Origin: Alphaproteobacteria bacterium
GTDB taxonomy: Bacteria; Pseudomonadota; Alphaproteobacteria; Caulobacterales; Parvularculaceae
DNA: 11,575 nt
Assembly: GCA_030428745.1 (NCBI GenBank)
Contig: JAUIEG010000036.1
Coordinates: forward strand, 1 to 11,575
Reading direction: 5' to 3'
Of the stretch, positions 1 to 6,022 are shown in pieces. Numbering within the stretch: position 1 is the first letter of the stretch; each line of letters starts with the position of its first letter. The notes beneath the pieces were generated by a model. That model made no database searches. It worked only from the letters and a program-made list of their open reading frames with translations, and had not been told where the DNA came from. Both the position numbers and the translations under genes were made by a program.

Positions 1-158
1 CGGGCCGCGTGGCGATTGATCTCGGCGTTACCGGCGCGCCGGAGACATTCGTCATCGACAAAAACGGCGACGTGCGGTTCCGCGTCGCCATGCCGATCAC
101 CGAGCAATATTGGAACACGACTCTCGCCCCCCTGATTGAGGATTTGCGGCGTCAATGA
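1..158 (+). CDS. ccmG: CcmG/DsbE thiol:disulfide oxidoreductase, 3' end only
   Basis: The reading frame (first full codon at base 3) enters from the left edge and stops at 156-158. The visible 51 residues contain GVTGAPETFVIDKNG, the cis-proline strand of a thioredoxin fold, followed by a C-terminal helix ending in LRRQ. This is typical of CcmG, the periplasmic membrane-anchored thioredoxin that keeps apocytochrome c (directly or through CcmH) reduced for haem attachment. The CxxC active site lies outside the window. The stop overlaps the ccmH start by four bases (ATGA), so the two are translationally coupled. The ccmH-ccmI genes downstream make CcmG much more likely than another thioredoxin-like protein. 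Confidence 0.88.
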   Translation, partial: GRVAIDLGVTGAPETFVIDKNGDVRFRVAMPITEQYWNTTLAPLIEDLRRQ

Positions 159-607
159 AACAGCTGATGTTCATCCTTGCATTCTTCCTGGCGGGTAGTG
201 CTTTCGCGGCGGAGCCGGACGAACTGCTCGACGATCCGGCGCTGGAAGAGCGCGCGGAAATGATCGACGCGCAATTGCGCTGCGTCGTCTGTCAAAGCCA
301 GTCTATCGCAGAATCGAATGCGCCCCTGGCGAAGGATCTGCGGTTGCTGGTGCGTGAAAGGCTTGTCGCCGGCGATACGGACAAGGAAGTGATCGCCTAT
401 GTTGTCGACCGATACGGCGATTACGTTCTCCTGAAGCCGCCGGTGCAGGGCAATACGCTGTTCTTGTGGGCGTTTCCGGCCCTTGCGCTTGCCGCGGGCG
501 GGGTTGGCGCCTTTTTCTTCCTGCGCCGCCCGAACCCCGCGCCGGCCGCGCCAATAAGCGATGAAGACGAAAAGGAAATCGACCGTCTTCTGGAAGAGCG
601 CGGCTGA
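155..607 (+). CDS. ccmH: Cytochrome c-type biogenesis protein CcmH
   Basis: This 150-residue protein has a signal peptide (residues 1-19, hydrophobic core FILAFFLAGSAFA). The diagnostic LRCxxCQ motif follows at 41-47, with redox cysteines C43 and C46, in a small three-helix domain. A C-terminal membrane segment spans about 102-123 and ends in a short acidic cytoplasmic tail. CcmH reduces the haem-binding cysteines of apocytochrome c, or presents the apoprotein to the CcmF/CcmI haem ligation complex. The length matches the short, CcmH-only form (as in Rhodobacter or Pseudomonas) rather than the E. coli CcmH-CcmI fusion, and a separate ccmI follows. The ATG overlaps the ccmG stop and the TGA overlaps the ccmI ATG by one base. 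Confidence 0.96.
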   Translation: MKQLMFILAFFLAGSAFAAEPDELLDDPALEERAEMIDAQLRCVVCQSQSIAESNAPLAKDLRLLVRERLVAGDTDKEVIAYVVDRYGDYVLLKPPVQGNTLFLWAFPALALAAGGVGAFFFLRRPNPAPAAPISDEDEKEIDRLLEERG

Positions 608-1461
608 TGCTTTGGGTCTTGATGTTTGTTTTCGCCATTGCGGCGCTCGGCTTGTTGATCGAGCCGTTTCTACGCGCCCGGCATGTGGCTGAGCCGCTTG
701 ACGAAGAGGACTACCTCGCTGCGCAGATCGCCGATATCGCCCGCGATCGTGAGGCGGGTCTCATCAGTGCGGATGAGGCGGCGGCGGCGGAAAAAGACGC
801 GCGGCGGCGTCTTCTCGCCGCTCATCGGGCAGCGGAAAGGAAGACAACAAATGCGACCGGCAAACCGGCCCTATATGCGGTGATGGCGCTGACAGCGCTC
901 GCGCCTCTGGCGGCGTTCGGTCTTTACGGGATGCTCGGCAATCCTGGTCGGGAAGAGACACTTGCGGGGCAGGAACTCGCTGCGCGCGCCCGCGCGCAGA
1001 TGGCGGCCGACATGTCGACGGATGATCGCGCGCAGATGATTTCGGGAATGGTGCAGGGGCTCGCCGCGCGCCTTGAAGAAAATCCGGATGATCTTGAAGG
1101 ATGGACCATGCTGGCGCGTTCTTACGCCGTGATGGAAGATTATGAGAAAAGCGCTGATGCGTATGCGCACGCAATTTCATTGTCTCCAGACGATCCGGAT
1201 CTTCATGTGGGCCGGGTGCAGGCGTTGATCTCCGCAAATGTCGCGAGGGGCGAGCCAATTGATCAGCAGACGGAAGAAGCCGTTGCAGCGCTGGCGGCGC
1301 TCGACCAGAATCATCCTTTCGCACTCTATTTTCAGGGAGTCGCCGCCAGCCAGCGCGGCGATGCGGATGCGGCGCGGGATTACTGGTCACGACTGGTGGC
1401 CATGATGCCTGAAGACGCGCCGGAACGCGCGCGCATTGTCGAGATGATCAACGCACTCTGA
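607..1461 (+). CDS. ccmI: Cytochrome c maturation protein CcmI (TPR apocytochrome chaperone)
   Basis: This 284-residue protein begins at an ATG sharing its first base with the ccmH stop. Residues 2-18 form a first membrane helix. A cytoplasmic loop (about 20-80) carries the YLAAQIADIARDREAG segment typical of the CcmI N-terminus. A second membrane helix at about 88-110 is followed by a periplasmic domain with TPR-like helices (about 150-260, e.g. NPDDLEGWTMLARSYAV). In this family the first part works with CcmF/CcmH and the TPR part holds the C-terminal helix of apocytochrome c. It is the last gene of the ccm operon here. No strong terminator follows, and a CRP-like site lies 26 bases past its stop. 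Confidence 0.94.
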   Translation: MLWVLMFVFAIAALGLLIEPFLRARHVAEPLDEEDYLAAQIADIARDREAGLISADEAAAAEKDARRRLLAAHRAAERKTTNATGKPALYAVMALTALAPLAAFGLYGMLGNPGREETLAGQELAARARAQMAADMSTDDRAQMISGMVQGLAARLEENPDDLEGWTMLARSYAVMEDYEKSADAYAHAISLSPDDPDLHVGRVQALISANVARGEPIDQQTEEAVAALAALDQNHPFALYFQGVAASQRGDADAARDYWSRLVAMMPEDAPERARIVEMINAL

Positions 1462-1486
1462 TCGGTTCTCGTTGCGCTGCAAAAAG

Positions 1487-1502
1487 TGTGATGCGCGTCA
1501 CG
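1487..1502. promoter_or_regulatory. CRP-type operator upstream of the DUF3307 gene
   Basis: TGTGA-N6-TCACG matches nine of the ten half-site positions of the E. coli CRP consensus TGTGA-N6-TCACA, with the correct 6-base spacer. It lies in the ccmI-DUF3307 gap, 116 bases before the next start codon. The two identical operators near 8300 and 8600 and the Crp-like gene at 8950 make a real site plausible. I see no convincing -10 hexamer at the class II distance. TTGCTT (1531-1536) and TAGGGT (1555-1560) are a weak candidate promoter pair that would put this site near -72, a class I-like position. Confidence 0.55.
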
Positions 1503-1617
1503 CAGGCCGTCGGAAAGGCCTTTCATCGCCTTGCTTCGCCGCGGCGACCCGGCTTAGGGTTTGCTGTCGCGCTGATTGTCCCGGCGCGCAGAGGGGATTT
1601 AGGGCAGGATTATTGGA

Positions 1618-2004
1618 ATGAACGACGTCGCATTCGTGTTTGCGCTGCTACTCACCTATCAGGCCAAGCATTTCATCAGCGATTATCTTCTGCAAACGAC
1701 CTGGATGGCTGACGGCAAGATGAAGCCGGGCTGGGGGTTTTTGTTTCCGCTGACATTGCATGTGCTTATCCATGCGCTTCTGACCCTGACGATTGTGTTG
1801 GTCGTTAATCCGTCCTTGTGGTGGCTGGCGCTGGTCGATTTCGTCGCGCATTTCACCATGGACCGCATCAAGTCGGCGCGTTCACTGCTTGGCCGTTTTG
1901 GAAATCCAGAGAAACAATCCTTCTGGATTTCGTTCGGCTTTGATCAGATGGTTCACCATCTAACCCACTATTTTATCATCTGGCAGTTGGTGGTGAACCG
2001 GTAA
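1618..2004 (+). CDS. DUF3307-type small membrane protein
   Basis: This 128-residue, very hydrophobic protein probably has four membrane helices. Conserved polar residues sit in the helices: H18 and D22 in AKHFISDYLLQ, H48 and H52 in LHVLIHALL, D74/H78/D82 in VDFVAHFTMDRIK, and D109 with H113/H114/H117 in FDQMVHHLTHY. This spacing of His and Asp matches my recollection of the DUF3307 family, whose biochemical role is unknown to me. The clustered His/Asp residues could bind metal, but that is inference. The start is the ATG at 1618, with an AGGAT ribosome-binding sequence about 8 bases upstream. It appears to be a single-gene unit downstream of a CRP-like site. Confidence 0.82.
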   Translation: MNDVAFVFALLLTYQAKHFISDYLLQTTWMADGKMKPGWGFLFPLTLHVLIHALLTLTIVLVVNPSLWWLALVDFVAHFTMDRIKSARSLLGRFGNPEKQSFWISFGFDQMVHHLTHYFIIWQLVVNR

Positions 2005-2063
2005 GATGCTGAAAAAGCCCTGCTTTCGCCGTAGTTTCATGGTTAATGGCGGCGAGAAAACGG

Positions 2064-2092
2064 TTGCGGGGGGATTTGCCGCATCGCATAGT
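2064..2092 (+). promoter_or_regulatory. Candidate sigma70-type promoter for the barrel-FecR-cyclase operon
   Basis: TTGCGG (2064-2069) and CATAGT (2087-2092) are separated by 17 bases, in the 196-base gap before the operon's first gene. They match three and four of six consensus positions, which is modest. Transcription would start near 2099 and leave a leader of about 100 bases. A lone TGTGA half-site overlaps that start, but its other half is degenerate. Nothing else recognisable is seen between 2005 and 2200. Confidence 0.3.
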
Positions 2093-2190
2093 CTGATGTG
2101 AGAGACATCGCCGGGTGCGCTGAATACGCGCCGGGCGCTGTGCGGGCATGGCGACTTTCCCGGAGTGAGCAGGTTCGCCGCACCGGGCAA

Positions 2191-2200
2191 GGGGGAGTTT
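2191..2200 (+). promoter_or_regulatory. Ribosome-binding site that sets the start at 2201
   Basis: A purine-rich GGGGGAG stretch sits just before the ATG at 2201. An in-frame GTG at 2165 has only CGGA directly against it, with no usable spacing, and would put 12 extra residues before the signal peptide. The ATG is therefore the better start. Confidence 0.6.
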
Positions 2201-3631
2201 ATGGGAGAGAATTCCCGAAGACGATCATTTGGGCGCGCGGTTATTGTGCTGTCTGTGCTTGCCGCCTCCAGCGCTGTGATGGCGCAGGAGCCGGAGGAGG
2301 CGGCGCGAGAAGCCGTCGATCGCGATCTCTATAATACCCAGCGGGAAACGACAGCGGATCGTTACCGCGATGGACGCATCCCGTTCGAACAGGTCCTTTC
2401 GGCGCCGGATAACATCCAGCTGAATATCGACTATGCGCGCCAGCAGATTGCGGGCGGCGACCTTAAAGAGGCCGGGGCGACGTTAGAACGTATCCTGCTT
2501 CTCAACCCTACGCTTTATGATGTGCGCGTCCTTTACGGGCTCGTACTCTACCGGCTCGGACTTTATGACCGCGCGCGTTATGAGCTTGAGCTGGCGCTTG
2601 AAAGCGGTGAGTTGCCCGGGCCCCTGGCGGCGGAGGCGGAAACCTATCTCAAGCGCATCCGTTATGAACAGCGGCCGACGCGTGGCGCACTGACCATCAC
2701 GACAGGCGTTGATTATGAAACGAACCGCAATCAGTCGCCGTCAAGCGGGCAGGTTCTTTTCACTTTGCCCAATCCCTTCGTTCCGGGACAATTCGTCACT
2801 ACAAACCTGAACGCTAATCCGAAGGTTGATGATTTTGCTTTTGTTCTGTCGGCGCAGGGCCGCTTGCAGCATGATCTCGGGACTCAGGAAGGAAGCCTCC
2901 TCCACGCTGATGTCGGCTATTACCACTCAGACAAGATGGAGGTCGACACCCTCGATCTCGATGCGGCGACGCTTGCGCTTGGCGGCACATGGTTTTCTGG
3001 AAACTGGTCGGTGACGCCGCGTGCGCGCGGAGGATTTTACTGGCTCGACGGTGAAGATTATCTCGCGACCTATGGCGGCGAAATTGAGGTCGCCTATCGC
3101 TGGAATCCGCGGTTTACGACGTATGGGAATGTGCGGGGCGAACACGAAGACTTCCGCGGCACCAGCAATTTCGCCGCGGCGGACGAACGCACGGGCCGGC
3201 GCATTACCGGGCGGCTGGGCGCTGTATGGCGCTTTACGACCAACCAGAAGCTGACGGTGGAAGGGCTTTACGCGGATAAAAATGGCGAAAGGGACTATGA
3301 GTCTTATAATCGGTATGGCGCATACGCCCAGCACAGCTGGCTGCTTGGCCGCGGCGCCTTCTCGCTGATTGGCGTCTGGGCGGAAAAATCGTCTTATGAC
3401 GGCCCCGATAATTTCATCACGCCGCTGATAACGCGAGACGAATGGCTCTATCGTGGACGGTTCACGATAGGCGCGCCAATATCGTTCTTTGCGCCCGGCC
3501 TGCCGGAAGCGGTGAAGGATATCAATCTTATCGCGCAATATGAATATGAGATTGTGGACTCCAATATTTTGAACTTCGATTACAAGACGCACAAAGCGGC
3601 GTTCCTGATTTCGAAGCGTATTGCGTTTTAG
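2201..3631 (+). CDS. TPR plus outer-membrane beta-barrel protein, SLAM (DUF560)-like
   Basis: From the ATG at 2201 the protein has 476 residues. It carries a signal peptide (Arg-rich start, hydrophobic VIVLSVLAASSAV, cleavage at about AMAQ/E near residue 29). A helical TPR region follows at about 70-155 (NIQLNIDYARQQIAGGDLKEA, then LYGLVLYRLGLYDRARYEL). From about 162 to the end alternating amphipathic strands rich in Tyr, Trp and Gly are seen, and the last residue is Phe (KRIAF), the usual signal for barrel insertion by BAM. Signal peptide, periplasmic TPRs and a C-terminal barrel of about 310 residues is the architecture of surface lipoprotein assembly modifiers (DUF560), which move lipoproteins to the cell surface. 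The assignment to that family is inferred from architecture. A 9-base gap couples it to the FecR-domain gene, its possible client. Confidence 0.75.
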   Translation: MGENSRRRSFGRAVIVLSVLAASSAVMAQEPEEAAREAVDRDLYNTQRETTADRYRDGRIPFEQVLSAPDNIQLNIDYARQQIAGGDLKEAGATLERILLLNPTLYDVRVLYGLVLYRLGLYDRARYELELALESGELPGPLAAEAETYLKRIRYEQRPTRGALTITTGVDYETNRNQSPSSGQVLFTLPNPFVPGQFVTTNLNANPKVDDFAFVLSAQGRLQHDLGTQEGSLLHADVGYYHSDKMEVDTLDLDAATLALGGTWFSGNWSVTPRARGGFYWLDGEDYLATYGGEIEVAYRWNPRFTTYGNVRGEHEDFRGTSNFAAADERTGRRITGRLGAVWRFTTNQKLTVEGLYADKNGERDYESYNRYGAYAQHSWLLGRGAFSLIGVWAEKSSYDGPDNFITPLITRDEWLYRGRFTIGAPISFFAPGLPEAVKDINLIAQYEYEIVDSNILNFDYKTHKAAFLISKRIAF

Positions 3632-3640
3632 GGGGACGGC

Positions 3641-5998
3641 ATGAAACAGACTCAAATCGCCTCCATGTTGAAAGTCGCCGTCGCCAGCGCTGCTTTGTCG
3701 ATTTTTACCGCGCCGGTGATGGCTGCGGAATGCTTCGATGAAGATACGAACGATCCGAAAGCGGGTAACGCAACAGCGGTTGTCGGTCCCGAAGTTGATG
3801 TGTCGCGCAGTACGGCGAGCCAGGTTTTCCGGCCGGAATCCGGCGATGATATGTTTTCCGAAGATTACGTTCGCACAGGTGATGAATCCCTGTTGCAGCT
3901 GAAGCTTTGCGACTGGAGCACCTACACTTTCTCGCCGAATTCGGAATCCGCGATCAATGAGTTTTACGATGGGCAAGGCGCCGGCCGCCGCCGTGTCGTG
4001 AATTTCGTTCGGGGCGGCGTCCGGTATTCGTCCGGCCGTGATACTGAACCCGGCGATACGGAAGTCGAAATCCAGGACAGCGGCGTCACCATGGGTGTGC
4101 GCGGCACCAATGTCATTATCGTCGAGATCGACGGCTATGTGTATGCGTTGCTCGAAGGGCCATTGCGTGACAATAGCGGCCTGACGCCCAAGGGACTTGT
4201 CGAATTCTGGACCGATAATAATGAGAACGACATCGTTGCTCGCCTGAAACGGCCAGGCTGGGTTGTGCGCATTGGCCCTGACGGGATTTCAGAGCCCTTT
4301 CGCGCCGACGAAGAGCTCCTGAAGAAAATCTATGACGCCTTCCTGCCGGTCATTCCGGAAGGTGACGGCGAGGAAAAGGATTATGCTGGCGATCCCCTGA
4401 ACCGTTCGGGTCAGGGCGCGCAAGAAGGCGACGATGGTCAGCAATATGCCGGCAACAAGGGCGGGCAGGACAACTGGAACACTGAATATCTGCCAGAAGA
4501 TCCCTTTAGCGGTTTCGGTGTGCCTGTTGGGGAAATATTGCCGCTCGATGTGTTGGACGATTTTGCGTCGACTCAATCGAGTCCCGATGGACATTTGTTT
4601 GTTATCGCCCCGGCCGAGTTGAGTATCGAAAACGGGGGAACACCGATCACGCAGGACGGGGTTGTGATGTTCCAGATCGCCATCGACTGGGCGAACCGCA
4701 CTGTCGCCCCCGAAGCGCTGGCGTCATTCGTGAAATTCGACTTTACGGTGACTGATCCGGACGATCTCACGCAGCGCAGCGGCACGGGCATTGAGCCCGC
4801 GCCCGAGGTGATTCAGGCGTTTCTTGAAGCGCAATTGGCGAGTTCGGGTGTTCCGTTCACGACGGGCGAAGGTGGCCTGTCGCTTCTCAACGGGCCGGGC
4901 TACACGCTGACGGTGCGTCAGGGCGCAGGCGGAACCGTGACGGTGGATGTCAGCTCGGAGTTTTCAGCAAGCGATCCAAATAATAACAATTACATTCTCG
5001 CTGGCGGCGCGGACAATTTGCTTCTTTCACCGGCGCAGGGAGATCTCGCTTATTTCTCTTTCGATCTCGGCGACATCTATTCCCAAACAGAGCTTGAAAA
5101 TATTGGAACGCGCGCGCCAGTCATGCTCGCTGGCGAGTCCACAAATATAATTTCGACGCTCGGCGACCCTGCGCGATTGGCGGGATGGTCAGTGGCGCAA
5201 TTGGAGATTAATTTCGCAAATCGCACGATCGGCGGCGGTTCCTCTTTTGTCGCCATTTCGGCTGCAGCCGACCCTGCTATCGGCGGTGATAATGCCGTAC
5301 AATATGTGGCGCTGGATCAGGCGGCGTCATTCGATTCCGGCTCGTTTGGTCTGGCGTTTTATACGCTGGCTTCACTTAGCGGTGACCCGTCGATCATTGC
5401 CGGTGAGGCGATGGTGGGGCCGGGCGATAGTTTCGTTGGGAATCTCGCCGCGATTCTTGATGACGGTTCTGGCAATCACCTTTATACCGAAGCGTTCCTG
5501 TCGCAGACGTCATTCAATGTGAACGCGATTTCGAGCATAGCCGGGCTTGATGCGCGTGGCGTCACTCTTGGCGGCGGCATTTTCAATTTTGACGGCGGTT
5601 TTGACTACGCCGAAGTGTTGCGCAGCGACGGGGGATATTCCTTCGGGTCTGCCTTCGCTGGCATCGACATTAATTTCGGAAGCCGGACCGTCGGCGGCGG
5701 TGATTCTTATCTTGAAATAAGTATAAATGATGCTGCAAACAGCTATGTATTCAATAGTCTCGAATTCATCAGCGCGATGAGCTTCGATGACGCGGCCAAT
5801 GGCGCTGGCGTGTTTGGTTTCGGGGCGGATGAGTTTTCCGGTTCGAATGTCGAGAATGCGTTGTTTTTGATCCGCGACGGCGGCGGAAACGCTGGGGAAA
5901 CCGCAGACATCTTTTTCAACTTCCAGGACGGAATGGGAGGTGAGGGTGTCGGCGCCATTGAGCAAATGACGCGGCAACCAGGCGCGACCGATTACTAG
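3641..5998 (+). CDS. Exported FecR-domain protein with repeated beta-rich C-terminal motif
   Basis: This 785-residue protein starts 9 bases after the previous stop, behind a GGGGGA ribosome-binding site. A signal peptide (1-29) ends at VMAAE. Residues about 45-165 form a FecR domain: MFSEDYVRTGDESLLQLKLCD, then NFVRGGVRYSSG, then VTMGVRGTNVIIVEIDG, matching the family's ExDxVrTG...LrL and vRGT signatures. There is no N-terminal membrane helix or anti-sigma domain as in true FecR, and no sigma factor gene nearby. A low-complexity acidic Gly/Gln-rich linker spans about 240-290. The C-terminal half is beta-rich and repeats I-x-[FW]-[AG]-[NS]-R-T-[VI] three times (348-356, 523-530, 677-684). The protein is probably periplasmic or surface exposed. 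It may deliver an envelope signal to the CHASE2 cyclase encoded next, or be handled by the barrel protein. Both roles are inferred. Confidence 0.82.
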   Translation: MKQTQIASMLKVAVASAALSIFTAPVMAAECFDEDTNDPKAGNATAVVGPEVDVSRSTASQVFRPESGDDMFSEDYVRTGDESLLQLKLCDWSTYTFSPNSESAINEFYDGQGAGRRRVVNFVRGGVRYSSGRDTEPGDTEVEIQDSGVTMGVRGTNVIIVEIDGYVYALLEGPLRDNSGLTPKGLVEFWTDNNENDIVARLKRPGWVVRIGPDGISEPFRADEELLKKIYDAFLPVIPEGDGEEKDYAGDPLNRSGQGAQEGDDGQQYAGNKGGQDNWNTEYLPEDPFSGFGVPVGEILPLDVLDDFASTQSSPDGHLFVIAPAELSIENGGTPITQDGVVMFQIAIDWANRTVAPEALASFVKFDFTVTDPDDLTQRSGTGIEPAPEVIQAFLEAQLASSGVPFTTGEGGLSLLNGPGYTLTVRQGAGGTVTVDVSSEFSASDPNNNNYILAGGADNLLLSPAQGDLAYFSFDLGDIYSQTELENIGTRAPVMLAGESTNIISTLGDPARLAGWSVAQLEINFANRTIGGGSSFVAISAAADPAIGGDNAVQYVALDQAASFDSGSFGLAFYTLASLSGDPSIIAGEAMVGPGDSFVGNLAAILDDGSGNHLYTEAFLSQTSFNVNAISSIAGLDARGVTLGGGIFNFDGGFDYAEVLRSDGGYSFGSAFAGIDINFGSRTVGGGDSYLEISINDAANSYVFNSLEFISAMSFDDAANGAGVFGFGADEFSGSNVENALFLIRDGGGNAGETADIFFNFQDGMGGEGVGAIEQMTRQPGATDY
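4670..5701 (+). repeat. Threefold protein repeat in the FecR-domain protein
   Basis: Three diverged copies of one short motif are seen in the translation: FQIAIDWANRTVAP (4670-4711), QLEINFANRTIGGG (5198-5239) and GIDINFGSRTVGGG (5660-5701). Copies 2 and 3 are closest, are followed by S-F/Y-x-x-I-S, and each begins a module of about 150 residues that continues as beta-rich sequence. The pattern of a hydrophobic strand, [DN]-F/W, then N-R-T-V/I-x-G recalls strand-turn units of small beta-barrel lipoprotein domains such as those of TbpB. That link is inference. Confidence 0.6.
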
Positions 5999-6022
5999 AC
6001 ACAACTCAGAAGGCGGACTGCG

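Noticed and set aside
1504..1523. AGGCC/GGCCT hairpin followed by TTT as the ccmI terminator
   Set aside because: A 5-base stem with three T residues is too weak to call, and it adjoins the CRP-like site and a possible promoter.
2097..2112. TGTGA-N6-TCGCC before the barrel operon as a CRP operator
   Set aside because: Only one half-site is intact. The second matches at two of five positions, so chance is a sufficient explanation.
2165..2200. GTG at 2165 as the start of the barrel protein
   Set aside because: It has no spaced ribosome-binding site and would bury the signal peptide behind 12 extra residues. The ATG at 2201 is better.
2927..3976. 349-codon open frame on the minus strand
   Set aside because: It is a shadow of the barrel and FecR genes. 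The + strand frames carry signal peptides, family motifs and ribosome-binding sites, while this frame is Arg-rich with no recognisable domain.
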